From contig NZ_CP058529.1 of the NCBI RefSeq assembly GCF_013401515.1, forward strand, positions 186,001 through 250,000: a stretch of DNA of 64,000 nt, given 5' to 3'. Position numbers and translations under genes: made by a program. Of the stretch, positions 51,585-60,546 are shown one piece after another. Within the stretch, counting starts at the first letter, position 1. Every line of letters begins with the position of its first letter. This DNA is from Halorarum halophilum (GTDB taxonomy: Archaea; Halobacteriota; Halobacteria; Halobacteriales; Haloferacaceae). The notes under the pieces were generated by a model. It made no database searches and had not been told where the DNA came from. It saw only the letters and a program-made list of their open reading frames with translations.

Positions 51585-51731
51585 TGGCAGGTACCACGGG
51601 TGGCCGGCGATTATGGCTTTCGAAAGGGGTATGCCGGTTTCCGAGAACCGACGGAGACGTCTCCGAAACGTCGGAAGCTGTTCACGCCGAGCAATACAGG
51701 ATCCGCAGTTTTCGCCCCCGTCGTCCCCGGT

Positions 51732-52148
51732 TTACGGCCAGTCGTCGCGTCCCTCGTCGTCGAACGGGTCCGCGGCCTCATCCTCGTCGCCGAGCGTCCA
51801 GCCGGCGGCCTCGGCGGCCGCCTCCAGCGGGAGGAACTCCCACCCGGCCGCCTCGGCGACGGCCTCGTCCTCGTCGGTCGTCCCGACGAACACGTGCCGG
51901 TCGGTCTCGAACTGTCCCTTGACGTTCTCCAGCGACTCCCGCACCCCGCGCGGACCCGAGAAGAAGTCCTGGCGCACGCGGTGCTTCCGGGTGAAGTTCG
52001 TCACGACGTACGTCGGTTTCTCGGAGACCACGCCGACGTACTCGGTCCACCCCCGGGCGTCGTTGAACACGGCGTTCGGGTCGGCGAGGCGTTTGAGCGC
52101 CGCCAGTTCGAACGCGAGCGTCATGTCGGTTGAGCCGCCGCCGTCCAT
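51732..52148 (-). CDS. conserved haloarchaeal protein (DUF7124-like)
   Basis: A 138-residue soluble acidic protein. Conserved-looking segments are MTLAFELAALKRLADPNAVF, WTEYVGVVSEKPTYVVTNFT, RKHRVRQDFFSGPRGVRESL and HVFVGTTDEDEAVAEAAGWE, followed by a strongly acidic tail. I associate it with DUF7124 from memory. The arginine-rich centre within an acidic protein suggests a nucleic-acid or nucleotide contact, but this is speculation. An alternative start is the ATG at 52124. Confidence 0.65.
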   Translation of the reverse strand: MDGGGSTDMTLAFELAALKRLADPNAVFNDARGWTEYVGVVSEKPTYVVTNFTRKHRVRQDFFSGPRGVRESLENVKGQFETDRHVFVGTTDEDEAVAEAAGWEFLPLEAAAEAAGWTLGDEDEAADPFDDEGRDDWP

Positions 52149-52244
52149 ACCGTGAGTGGGGGGGAACCGCCGAAAACGGTGTCGGTCGCGGGTTCGACCC
52201 GACGGCGGGTCGCTCGCTCCGGGCCCGACCGCTACTCCGTCGAG

Positions 52245-52517
52245 TTACCGCCGCTCCACGACGACCGCGCCGCCGTCCGTCGCGGCCTCGGCGCTGCCGC
52301 TCACCTTCCCCTGTTCGGTCCGGGCGATCCGGTAGTACCCCGCGAACACGATGACGTCGTCCGGGTTGAGCCCGGACGCCCGAACAGGTTCGCCCGCCGT
52401 CATCCGCACGAACGCCTCCAGGTCGTCCTCGGAGAGCTGGTCCACGTGTCGGACCGTCGCGTCCTCCGGGACCGGTCCGGCACGGTGAGCTGTCAGGGTC
52501 GGCCCGCGCTGTGTCAT
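52245..52517 (-). CDS. small hypothetical protein
   Basis: A 90-residue acidic protein: an N-terminal loop, then VRHVDQLSEDDLEAFVRMTA, PDDVIVFAGYYRIARTEQGK and a C-terminal beta strand pair. No family is recognised. Codon use and amino-acid composition look coding (acidic, few cysteines). The start is a clear ATG preceded on its strand by an AT-rich stretch (near 52525-52550) that could hold the promoter. Confidence 0.5.
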   Translation of the reverse strand: MTQRGPTLTAHRAGPVPEDATVRHVDQLSEDDLEAFVRMTAGEPVRASGLNPDDVIVFAGYYRIARTEQGKVSGSAEAATDGGAVVVERR

Positions 52518-52724
52518 GTGCTACCGTACAACATTATTCACCTTAAACCTTGCTACAGTATCCAATGGTCTGAAAAGATGGTGGCCGGTGGTACTCTCGC
52601 CGCGGCCGAGGGATCCACTGGACGGATCGCAACTCTGGCCTCTCTCGGACTCGGGTGCTATCGCTGATGGTCCGTCGTCTCCCGTCGGATCCGTCCTGTT
52701 CCGCGAAAACCGGGTTCGTGGCGT
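52518..52724. other. intergenic, no gene seen
   Basis: This is 207 bp between two minus-strand genes. It begins with an AT-rich patch (CAACATTATTCACCTTAAACC, partly promoter for the 90-residue protein). The remainder contains only shadow reading frames. Confidence 0.35.
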
Positions 52725-53969
52725 CTACTCGCCGGCGGCCGCTTCCTGTTCGAGGTCCTCTACCGAGAACTCCTCGTTCATCAGGACCTCCTTCTGGGCG
52801 CCGACGTCGACCTGTTCGCGCATGAGTTGTTTGTACGCGGACTGCGGGGCGAGGTTGCCGATGAGCACGCCGCCGACGATCTTGCCGTCCTTCAGCGCGA
52901 GGCGGCGCCACTCGTCGTCGCCGAACTTGCGCTCCACCTCGTCGTCGCCGAGCGTCGGGTGGCCGAACGAGAGGAACGGGAAGTCGAAGTGGGTGATGGA
53001 GTACGAGGAGACCCACTTGAACCCCTCCGACTCGTACTCGAGCATGTTCCTGGCGGCGATGGTGCCCTGCTCCTTCGCCGACCCCCACGCGCCGTTCTGG
53101 GCGCGATCGCCGAGGATGACGTCGTGGAACTGGGTGATGTCGCCCGCCGCGAACACTTCGTCGAGGTTCGTCCGCATGTACTCGTCGACGACGATGCCGT
53201 TGTCCGTCTCGATCGGTGTGTCCTCGACGAGTTCCGTGTTGAAGTTCAGCCCGATGGCGACGCCGGCGAAGTCCGCGGGGTAGCGCTCGCCGTTCGGGTC
53301 GACGGCGGCCTCGATGTGGCCCTCGTCGTCCACCTCGAAGCGGTCGACGCCCGAGTCGAACACGGGCTCGACCCCGCGCTCGCGCATGGCCTCGTGCATG
53401 ATCTCGGCGCCGTCCGTCGAGAGTGCGTAGCGCCACCAGCACTCGCCGCGCATCAGGTACTTGGCCTCGACCTCCTGTGCGCCGCAGATCGCGGCGAAGT
53501 CGATGCCGAGCAGGCCGGCGCCGACGATGACGCCGTTCTCGGCGCCCTCGACGGCCTCCCTGATTCCGCGGGCGTCCTGGAACGTCCAGAAGTGGTGGAC
53601 GCCGTCGGCGTCGGAGTTCTCGACGGGGAGCTGCTGGGGCGTGCCGCCCACGGAGAGGAGGAGCTTGTCGTACTCGAACACCTCGCCCTCGTGGGTCTCG
53701 ACCTCGTGGGCGTCCGTCCGGATGTCGACCACGAGCGTGTTGAGCCGGAGGTCGATGTCTCGCTCCTCGTACCACTCGGCGTCGTGGATGGAGATGGGTG
53801 CCTCGGGAAGCTTCCCCTTGGCGAACTCCTTGATGAGGATGCGGTTGTAGAGGGCCTCGCCCTCCTCTGTGAGCACCGTGATGTCGGCGTCGGGCGCCTC
53901 CTCCCGGAGGGTCTCGGCGGCGGACGACCCCGCAACTCCGTCGCCGATGATGACGAACGACTCGGTCAT
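52725..53969 (-). CDS. FAD-dependent pyridine nucleotide-disulfide-type oxidoreductase
   Basis: A 414-residue flavoprotein. An N-terminal FAD-binding loop, IIGDGVAGSSAAETL, is followed by ALYNRILIKEFAKGKLPE and a second dinucleotide site NGVIVGAGLLGIDFAA (near residue 145). NLDEVFAAGDITQFHD is the family's FAD-phosphate motif. There is no CxxxxC redox-active disulfide, so it belongs with NirB-N/ferredoxin- or rubredoxin-reductase-like members. The electron acceptor is unknown. The C-terminal ~100 residues include SSYSITHFDFPFLSFGHPTL, seen in nitrite-reductase-associated relatives. Confidence 0.85.
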   Translation of the reverse strand: MTESFVIIGDGVAGSSAAETLREEAPDADITVLTEEGEALYNRILIKEFAKGKLPEAPISIHDAEWYEERDIDLRLNTLVVDIRTDAHEVETHEGEVFEYDKLLLSVGGTPQQLPVENSDADGVHHFWTFQDARGIREAVEGAENGVIVGAGLLGIDFAAICGAQEVEAKYLMRGECWWRYALSTDGAEIMHEAMRERGVEPVFDSGVDRFEVDDEGHIEAAVDPNGERYPADFAGVAIGLNFNTELVEDTPIETDNGIVVDEYMRTNLDEVFAAGDITQFHDVILGDRAQNGAWGSAKEQGTIAARNMLEYESEGFKWVSSYSITHFDFPFLSFGHPTLGDDEVERKFGDDEWRRLALKDGKIVGGVLIGNLAPQSAYKQLMREQVDVGAQKEVLMNEEFSVEDLEQEAAAGE

Positions 53970-54133
53970 ACCCCGCGATTCGGCTTCGGGGTTAATGTGG
54001 GTTGCTATCCGCGCATTCCGTGGGTTTGCACGGAACCGAAAGACCCCACCGGGTTCGTCCCGTTCCCGACGGCCCGTCGCGGACCGTTCGCGCGGCCGAC
54101 CGTTTATGTCCCGCCGGACCCAACGCGACCCCG

Positions 54134-54730
54134 ATGAAGATCCGCCAGAACCCTCGCCACTGGGCCGCGAAGAAGGCGCTCACCACACCCGGCGTCAGCA
54201 ACGTGGCGACCTACGGACTCGTGAAGCTCCACACCCGAATCTTCCTCGGGAAGGCTGACGAGGCTCGCAGGGAGGAGCGGCGCGACCACCTCGACGACTT
54301 CTTCGAGGCGACGATGGACGCGTACGTCGCGGCGCTCGAAGCCGGCTACTCCGAGGCCGAGGCGCGCGAGATTACGCACGCGCAGGGCAACTTCGACTTC
54401 TTCAACCACGGCTGGACGGAGATGATGGAGATCCCGGCCGACGAACTCGAACCCCACTACCGCCGCTACGAGGAGTTCTTCTCGGCCCACGGCATCACCA
54501 TCGACAACCCGCTCGGGGAGTTCCGTCCGGCGGACGGCATCGCCGAGGCGCCGTCCACGCCCGAGAAGCTCGAGGAGGGCGAGTACGCCAACGCGGTCGC
54601 GGGCTTCGCCGACGACGTGTACGTCGAGGACGAGACCGGCGAGGTGACGGCCGGCGGCGGCGGGGAGCCCGAGGACGTGGACGTCTCCGACGTGCCCGGC
54701 GTCGACGACGACGGCGTGAACGCGGACTAG
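54134..54730 (+). CDS. DUF6149 family protein
   Basis: A 198-residue haloarchaeal protein. The basic N-terminus KIRQNPRHWAAKKALTTPGV is followed by ATYGLVKLHTRIFLGKADEA, a helical region DFFEATMDAYVAALEAGYSE, AQGNFDFFNHGWTEMMEIPA and an acidic C-terminal tail. These blocks agree with my recollection of DUF6149. Function unknown; the basic N-terminus preceding acidic helices suggests a peripheral membrane or nucleic-acid contact. The ATG at 54134 removes a 44-residue translated-leader artefact. Confidence 0.75.
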   Translation: MKIRQNPRHWAAKKALTTPGVSNVATYGLVKLHTRIFLGKADEARREERRDHLDDFFEATMDAYVAALEAGYSEAEAREITHAQGNFDFFNHGWTEMMEIPADELEPHYRRYEEFFSAHGITIDNPLGEFRPADGIAEAPSTPEKLEEGEYANAVAGFADDVYVEDETGEVTAGGGGEPEDVDVSDVPGVDDDGVNAD

Positions 54731-54822
54731 TCGGGCATCGATACATCGTCGACGAGGCCTACCCGACTGCCGACAGACGGACGGACGACGGTGAACACCC
54801 CCGACACCCCCACCCGGGGTAC

Positions 54823-56742
54823 TCAGCGGTCGTCCACTGTGGGCAGCGTGAAGGAGAACGTCGCGCCCTCGCCGGGTTCGGAGTCGACCCAGATCTCGCC
54901 GTCGTGTCGCTCGAGGATGCGCTGACAGAGCGCGAGGCCGATGCCCGCGCCGGGGTAGTCGTCGCGGCTGTGGAGCCGTTCGAACACCTCGAAGATGCGC
55001 TCGTGGTCGTCGGGGTCGACGCCGATCCCCTCGTCCCGCACGGAGACGATCCACTCGTCGCTGTCGCGCTCGGCCGAGACGTGGACCCGCGGCGGCCCCT
55101 CGTCGCTGTACTCGAGTGCGTTGCTCAGCAGGTTCTGGAGCACCTGCCGGAGCTGGTCGGGGTCCCCCTCGACGCGCGGCAGGTTCTCGGTCGTGATCTC
55201 GGCGTCGGTCCCCGTGACCTGCACCGTGAGGTCCTCCCGGACGTGCTCGAACACGTCGTCGAGGTCGACCGGCTCGAACGAGTCCCCCTGCGTATCGATG
55301 CGGGAGTACCGGAGCAACCCGTCGATCATCTCGCGCATCCGGTCGGCGCCGTCCACGGCGAACTCGAGGAACTCCCGGCCGTCCTCGTCGAACTCGTCCT
55401 CGTACCGGTGCTCGATCAGTTGCAGGTAGCTCGACACCATCCGGAGGGGTTCCTGGAGATCGTGGGAGGCGGCGTACGCGAACTGCTCGAGCCGCTCGTT
55501 CGACGCCTCGAGCCGACGCTGGGTCTCATTTCGCTCGGTGATGTCCTGGGCCATCGTCATGCCGCCGAACACGGTCCCGGTCTCGTCCCCGACCGGCACT
55601 ACGTGGATGATCCACTCCCGACCGGCGTACGCCACCTCGATCGCTCGTTCCTCCCCGGCGAGTGCGGCCCGCATCGCGGGTTCGAGGTCCGCCGCCACCT
55701 CCTCGCCCCACACCTCCGCGACCGGCTGCCCCTCGACGTCCTCCGCGGACACCGGCAGGTCCTCGAACGCGCGGCCCGCCGAGAGCGTGTACCGGAGGTC
55801 CTCGTCGAACAGGGTGACGATGCCGTTCGGGAACTGCTCGGCCAGCGTCCGGTACCGGTGTTCGCTCCGTTCGAGCGCCCGCTCGCGCTCCTTGCGCTCC
55901 GTGACGTCCCGGAAGTACACCGAGAGGCCGGTCTCGGACGGGTAGGCCCGCACCTCGAACCACGCGTCGAGCGGTTCGGGGTAGTACTCCTCGAACGACA
56001 CGGTCTCCTGCTCGTACATCGCGCGCTCGTACTTCGACTTGAACTGCCGGCCGATGGCGGCCGGGAACTGGTCCCACACGTGCGACCCGACCAGTTCCCG
56101 GTCCCCCGGGTTGATGAGTTCGTGGGCCCGCTCGTTGAGGTACGCGAAGTTCCACTCCTCGTCCAGCGCGAAGAACGCGTCCGAGATACGCCCGTAAATC
56201 TCCTTGAGTTCGTTCCGCGCGCGGTAGTTCTCGACGGCCGACGCAAGGACGTTCGCGACGCTCCTGACGAAGTTGGCGTCGTACTCGGAGAACGCCCGTT
56301 CCTCGGGCGTATGCACCCCCAGGACGCCCCAGGGGTCCTCGAGCGAGCCGACGACGACGCTGATGCCGCTGACGACGTCGTGGTCGACGAGCAGGGCCGG
56401 CCCGGAGAATCGCTCTTCGGTCCCGAGGTCGTCGACGATGACGGGGTCCTCGGAGAGCAGGGTGTAACCCGCCTGCGAGTCCCGATCCGTGGGGACCGTC
56501 GCGGACCCCACGAGTCCGTCCTGCCAGCCGACCCCCTGGCGAAGGAGGACCTCGTCCCCGCCGGGCAGCAGTTCGAGCACCTTGCAGTAGTCAGCGTCGA
56601 GCGTCTCGGCGACGGCCGCCACCGCGTCGTGCATCAACCGGTCGAGGTCGTCCGTCTCGAGCGCCTGCTGGCCCAGTTCGGCGACGACCTTCTGTTGCCG
56701 GATCCGCGTCTCGAGTTCAGCGGGTGGGGAGGACGAACGCAC
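54823..56742 (-). CDS. sensor histidine kinase with GAF and two PAS domains
   Basis: A 639-residue soluble kinase. A GAF domain (about 20-165, with DADYCKVLELLPGGDEVLLR and PWGVLGVHTPEERAFS) precedes PAS domain 1 (about 172-295, with DAFFALDEEWNFAYLNERAH) and PAS domain 2 (about 300-415, with NGIVTLFDEDLRYTLSAG). HisKA carries the phospho-accepting His427 in ASHDLQEPLRMV. The HATPase domain has NLLSNALEYSDEG (N box), RDEGIGVDPDDHERIF (G1) and GAGIGLALCQRI (G2). No membrane segment is present, so it senses cytosolic signals, possibly small ligands, redox or light through GAF/PAS. No response regulator is adjacent. The GTG at 56742 with a GGGGAG upstream is preferred to the longer frame, which crosses the promoter. 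Confidence 0.88.
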   Translation of the reverse strand: MRSSSPPAELETRIRQQKVVAELGQQALETDDLDRLMHDAVAAVAETLDADYCKVLELLPGGDEVLLRQGVGWQDGLVGSATVPTDRDSQAGYTLLSEDPVIVDDLGTEERFSGPALLVDHDVVSGISVVVGSLEDPWGVLGVHTPEERAFSEYDANFVRSVANVLASAVENYRARNELKEIYGRISDAFFALDEEWNFAYLNERAHELINPGDRELVGSHVWDQFPAAIGRQFKSKYERAMYEQETVSFEEYYPEPLDAWFEVRAYPSETGLSVYFRDVTERKERERALERSEHRYRTLAEQFPNGIVTLFDEDLRYTLSAGRAFEDLPVSAEDVEGQPVAEVWGEEVAADLEPAMRAALAGEERAIEVAYAGREWIIHVVPVGDETGTVFGGMTMAQDITERNETQRRLEASNERLEQFAYAASHDLQEPLRMVSSYLQLIEHRYEDEFDEDGREFLEFAVDGADRMREMIDGLLRYSRIDTQGDSFEPVDLDDVFEHVREDLTVQVTGTDAEITTENLPRVEGDPDQLRQVLQNLLSNALEYSDEGPPRVHVSAERDSDEWIVSVRDEGIGVDPDDHERIFEVFERLHSRDDYPGAGIGLALCQRILERHDGEIWVDSEPGEGATFSFTLPTVDDR

Positions 56743-57034
56743 GCTGGCTCCCCTAGTCAATCGGTCGACGTAAAGTTTCGTTTCACACGCGCCCCCGACG
56801 CGAGGAGCACAGGTGTCACCCGCAGTCGGACCGGTCCGCACGAACGCCGTCGGCCTCGGGACCGCGTGCACGTACGTCCCAGCAGGGAGAAGGGTTCGGA
56901 GAACGGTATCCGAGAAGGGTCGGCGGGAACGGAACGAGGTCGGGCTATTGCGATCGTCGCCGATCGTCCGTCGACGAACCAGGCGCCGAACTCGCCCCGA
57001 ACGGGGCTTCGGCTCTTCGGGAACCGACGCGCGA

Positions 57035-57568
57035 TCAGACGTACACGTCGTCGGCGTCGAGGTCGCGTTCCGACCGGTACTGCTCGACGAACTCGCTCAC
57101 GTCGAACGCGAGCATCTGCTCCTCGAACTCCGTCATCGCGCTCTCGTCGTCGCTGTGGGAGACCGCGTGCTCCATCAGTTCGATCACCAGTTCGACGATG
57201 ATCTCGTGGAGGCGCCGGGAGTCGAACTCCGTCACCCACAGCATCGTGTAGCCGACGTCCTGGTCCTCGCTCACGTCCTCCGCGACGACCGCCTCGGGGA
57301 ACTCCTCCAGCACGATGCCAAGCAGGTGCGGGGTGCCGAACTCCGGCATCTCCTCGCTCGTCGTCTCGACGGTGTCCCGGAGTAGCGAGACGAGGAACTC
57401 GGGGAGGAAGCGGTCCGGGGGGTTCACGTCGGTGACGACGGCGTGGGTCGCCCCGCAGTCGCACTCGAACTCCCGCATCCCCATGTCGAACTCGCGGACC
57501 CGGGCGGTCTCCCCGCACGGGAGCTCGAACTCCTCGCCCCCGCCGCCGGGGACGCGCGGTTGTGCCAT
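57035..57568 (-). CDS. DUF5815-like zinc-binding-type protein
   Basis: A 177-residue protein. The N-terminus has a likely zinc site (LPCGE, then FECDCGATH), followed by TDVNPPDRFLPEFLVSLLRD, FGTPHLLGIVLEEFPEAVVA, DVGYTMLWVTEFDSRRLHEI and an acidic C-terminus. I recall this arrangement as DUF5815, a haloarchaeal family; function unknown. It stands alone between the histidine kinase and the acidic 104-residue protein, with 292 and 93 bp gaps. The large upstream gap of the kinase (56743-57034) holds no gene. Confidence 0.7.
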   Translation of the reverse strand: MAQPRVPGGGGEEFELPCGETARVREFDMGMREFECDCGATHAVVTDVNPPDRFLPEFLVSLLRDTVETTSEEMPEFGTPHLLGIVLEEFPEAVVAEDVSEDQDVGYTMLWVTEFDSRRLHEIIVELVIELMEHAVSHSDDESAMTEFEEQMLAFDVSEFVEQYRSERDLDADDVYV

Positions 57569-57661
57569 ACCCGTCGCTAGCGTCCCGGGTCGGTTAAAAA
57601 GCGCGTTCGACGGCGGCGGAGCGGATCGGCCCGTCGGACCGGCCGTACCGCGGGCGCTCGG

Positions 57662-57976
57662 CTACTCGTAGTCCTCGTACGGGGGTTCCTCGCCCTCCGG
57701 CACGGCGTCCGTCTCGCCGGTCGGTTCGTCCAGGTCCTCGGCGTCGCTTCCGGGGTCCTCGCTCCCCTCGCCCTCCTCCCAGTCGTCCTCGTCCCGACCG
57801 TCCGTGTCGGCCCCCTCGTCGCCCTCCCGCTCCACCTCGACTTCGATCTCGATCTCGACGCCCTCCTTCTCGAGCTCGGACTCGGCCTCGACCACGTCGC
57901 CGACCTCGATCTCGAGTTCGTCGCTGTCCACCTCTACCTCGACCTCCACGTCGACGCGTATCTCGTCATCGGACAT
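57662..57976 (-). CDS. extremely acidic low-complexity protein
   Basis: A 104-residue protein in which well over a third of residues are Asp or Glu. The first half alternates hydrophobic and acidic residues (VDVEVEVEVDSDELEIEVGD, then VEIEIEVEVERE), a pattern of amphipathic beta strands. The second half is disordered and acidic. No domain is recognised. It could be a scaffold, a histone-like antagonist, or a chaperone-like polyanion, or it might not be expressed. A proper ATG and coding-like composition favour a real gene. Confidence 0.5.
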   Translation of the reverse strand: MSDDEIRVDVEVEVEVDSDELEIEVGDVVEAESELEKEGVEIEIEVEVEREGDEGADTDGRDEDDWEEGEGSEDPGSDAEDLDEPTGETDAVPEGEEPPYEDYE

Positions 57977-58181
57977 ACCCGTGGGTACGCGCCCGCCACT
58001 TTTCAGCGTTGTCGCCGATCACCCGAACCGAGTTCGACGGGGAACGGGTCGAACGGGACGGATGAAATCTCCGGTCCGAGTCCCCTCGAACCGGAGCCTA
58101 TCCGAACACCAACTTCCACTTCGTTGCGAGTTCTCACCGGCATCCACAAGCGACTTAGCCCGTCCGCGACGATTCGGGTGC

Positions 58182-59582
58182 ATGATCGCCATCGTCGGCG
58201 GCGGGATCGCGGGGCTGTCAGCCGCCTATCGACTCCGGGAGCGCGGCCACGACGTCCGCGTGTTCGAGGCGGGCGGGCCGGACGCGCTGGGCGGACTCGC
58301 CCGGACGTACGCCACCGCCGGCGACGACCTCGAACAGTTCTACCACCACCTCTCGAAGTCCGAGGAGACCATCGTCGAACTCGCGGAGGAACTGGGCGTC
58401 GGCGACGACCTGGAGTGGCTCGTCGGGAAGAACGCCTACTACGTCGATGGCGTCGTCCACCCGATGGACACGCCCTGGGAGATCCTCGCGTTCCCCCACT
58501 GGAGCGTCTACGACAAGTTCCGGCTGGGCATGCTCACCCTCGACATCGACGTGCGGGGCGGCGTTCCCTCGTTCGACACCTACGAGAACCTGGAGGACTT
58601 CGAGCACCAGTCGGCCGTCGACTTCGCGAAGGAGCACACGACCGAGAACGTGTACGAGACGTTCTTCGACCCGCTGCTCGACGCGAAGTTCGGCTCCAGG
58701 AAGGACGAGGTGAGCGCCGCGTGGCTGCTCGGGCGCATCAAGTTCCGCGGCGAGCGCGACCTGTTGCGCGGGGAGATCCTCGGCTACTTCGACGGCGGCT
58801 TCCGGGTCCTGCTCGACGCGCTCGTCGACGCCGTGGGGCGGGAGAACATCGAGACGAACGCCCGGGTCACCCGGTTGGCCACCGAGGACGGCGCCGTCTC
58901 GGAGATCACGGTCGAATCGGAGGGCGAGGGCACCGGAGCGGGGACCGAGACGAGGGTCGAGTCGGTCGACGACGTGGTCGTCGCGACGATGCCGAACGTG
59001 CTGGAGGACCTCACCGGCTACGCCTGCGAGATCGACTTCCAGGGCGCGGTGTGCGCGGTCGTGACGATGGAGGAGTCGCTGACGGACATCTACTGGCTCA
59101 ACGTCGCCGACGAGGCGCCGTTCGGCGCGCTCATCGAGCACACGAACTTCGTCCCACCCGAGCGCTACGGCGGCGACCACCTGCTGTACGTCGCCAGCTA
59201 CGTCCAGTCGCCCGACGAGTGGCTCTGGGACGCGACCGACGGGGAGATCGAGGAGCGCTGGCTCGCCGGCATCGAGGACCTGTTCCCGGCGTTCGACCCG
59301 GACGGCGTCTCCGACTTCAGGCTCGCCCGCGCTCCGCGCGCGGCGCCGATCTACGAGCAGGGCTACCTCGACCTGGTCGTCCCGTACGACCTCGGCGACG
59401 AGGTGACCGAGGGGCTCTACTACGCAGGCATGGCCTCCCGCGCGCAGTACCCCGAGCGGAGCCTGAATGGCGGCGTCGTCGCCGGCTACGAGGTCGCCGA
59501 CCGCATCGACGGGGCGCGCACTCGCCGTTCGGCTGGGGCCGAACAGGACGGCGAGGTGCTCGCGACCGAGGGCGACCGGTAA
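58182..59582 (+). CDS. NAD(P)/FAD-dependent amine oxidase-like oxidoreductase
   Basis: A 466-residue flavoprotein. The N-terminal Rossmann loop IVGGGIAGLSAAYRLRERGH, followed by DVRVFEAG and GGLARTYATAG, binds FAD. The C-terminal GLYYAGMASRAQYPERSLNG plus VAGYEVADRI is the second FAD motif. The arrangement is that of the protoporphyrinogen oxidase / phytoene desaturase / UDP-galactopyranose mutase-like group, with substrate domain VYDKFRLGMLTLDIDVRGG. No carotenoid or haem gene lies next to it, so the substrate is unassigned. The ATG at 58182 starts the Rossmann fold directly. Confidence 0.85.
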   Translation: MIAIVGGGIAGLSAAYRLRERGHDVRVFEAGGPDALGGLARTYATAGDDLEQFYHHLSKSEETIVELAEELGVGDDLEWLVGKNAYYVDGVVHPMDTPWEILAFPHWSVYDKFRLGMLTLDIDVRGGVPSFDTYENLEDFEHQSAVDFAKEHTTENVYETFFDPLLDAKFGSRKDEVSAAWLLGRIKFRGERDLLRGEILGYFDGGFRVLLDALVDAVGRENIETNARVTRLATEDGAVSEITVESEGEGTGAGTETRVESVDDVVVATMPNVLEDLTGYACEIDFQGAVCAVVTMEESLTDIYWLNVADEAPFGALIEHTNFVPPERYGGDHLLYVASYVQSPDEWLWDATDGEIEERWLAGIEDLFPAFDPDGVSDFRLARAPRAAPIYEQGYLDLVVPYDLGDEVTEGLYYAGMASRAQYPERSLNGGVVAGYEVADRIDGARTRRSAGAEQDGEVLATEGDR

Positions 59583-59700
59583 CCGTCGAGCGCGACCCGT
59601 ACCGACCGGTTCCGACGTACGGCGACCGGTAGTTGATCGGGAGTAACTGAGGATGACGGATAGCGACGGATGGCGACCGATAGTGGCGCGTTAGTTTCAC
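59573..59700. repeat. degenerate GCGACCGGTA-type repeats past the oxidoreductase gene
   Basis: GGCGACCGGTA including the gene's stop context occurs at about 59573-59583, again near 59621-59631, and degenerate GCGACGGATGGCGACCGATA copies continue to about 59685. Read on the minus strand the repeats give recurrent YRSPSVA-type peptides in shadow frames. It appears to be a slippage-derived minisatellite at a gene end, as at aglD. Confidence 0.5.
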
Positions 59701-59828
59701 CCGCGGAATCGGGGCGCTGACGGCGCAAAATCGGGAGACGAGAGCGGCTCCGGTGTCGTCACCGCCGTTTCACTTCCGTCGCGGGGGTACGGGTCGGGGT
59801 TTTCCCGGAAGCCGTCGAACCCGGTGAC

Positions 59829-60500
59829 ATGTTCGATCAGACACCGAACCGACCCGAGCCGGCGAGCGACCTGCCGACCCTGGAGCCTGGGGTGACGGTC
59901 CTGCGCCCGCCCGCCCCGCGCTCGACGGCGCTCCACCGACTCGTCGCGGACGCCCTCCTCGGGGAGTCCGGGCCGGTCTACTGGGTGGACGCGCGAAACG
60001 CGGCGAACACGCACGCGCTGTACGACGCCGCGCCGTCCCGCCGGTCGCTCGCCGGACTCATGGTGGCCCGGGCGTTCACCGCCTACCAGCACCACGAACT
60101 GGTCCGCGGGCTCCCGCGGAACGCGCGGCCGGGAACGCGCCTCGTCGTCGTCCCGAACGCCGCCGCGCTGTACCGTGACGGCGACGTGCCCGGGGCCGAG
60201 GCCGCACGCCTGCTCGACGCGAGCCTGAGCGTCCTGACGGAACTTGCGGACGCGCTCGACTGCCCCGTACTGCTCACCGCGACCGGCGACGACGAGCGCG
60301 CCGAGCGCGTCGTCGACGCCGCGGACGTCGTGGTCGACTGCGAACGGACCCGCCTCGGGCTGACGTTCGACGCGCCGGGCTTCACGCACTCCGGCTACTA
60401 CCGAGACGGCTACTGGCAGACGACGGTGCCGTACTGGGTGGACCTGCTCGGCCGCGTCGTCCTGCGAGACCCCGAGGTGGCGACGGAGGTGCACGCGTGA
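59829..60500 (+). CDS. RadA/RecA-fold protein lacking both Walker motifs
   Basis: A 223-residue protein that follows the RadA/RecA ATPase core. GVTVLRPPAPRST (residues 21-33) stands where Walker A (GPPGSGKT) belongs, PVYWVDARNAANTHALYD follows the next strand, and VARAFTAYQHHEL (79-91) equals the conserved RadA segment. RLVVVPN (104-110) replaces Walker B (LLVVDS), and ADALDCPVLLTATGDD matches the sensor strand. Nucleotide-binding lysine and the Walker B aspartate are absent, so it should not hydrolyse ATP. It begins the cassette ending in polB. The analogy to ImuA is an inference. Confidence 0.75.
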   Translation: MFDQTPNRPEPASDLPTLEPGVTVLRPPAPRSTALHRLVADALLGESGPVYWVDARNAANTHALYDAAPSRRSLAGLMVARAFTAYQHHELVRGLPRNARPGTRLVVVPNAAALYRDGDVPGAEAARLLDASLSVLTELADALDCPVLLTATGDDERAERVVDAADVVVDCERTRLGLTFDAPGFTHSGYYRDGYWQTTVPYWVDLLGRVVLRDPEVATEVHA

Positions 60501-60546
60501 GCCCGGATCGGGAGTCGTTCGGCTCGCTCGGGGAGGTGCGCCGCTG

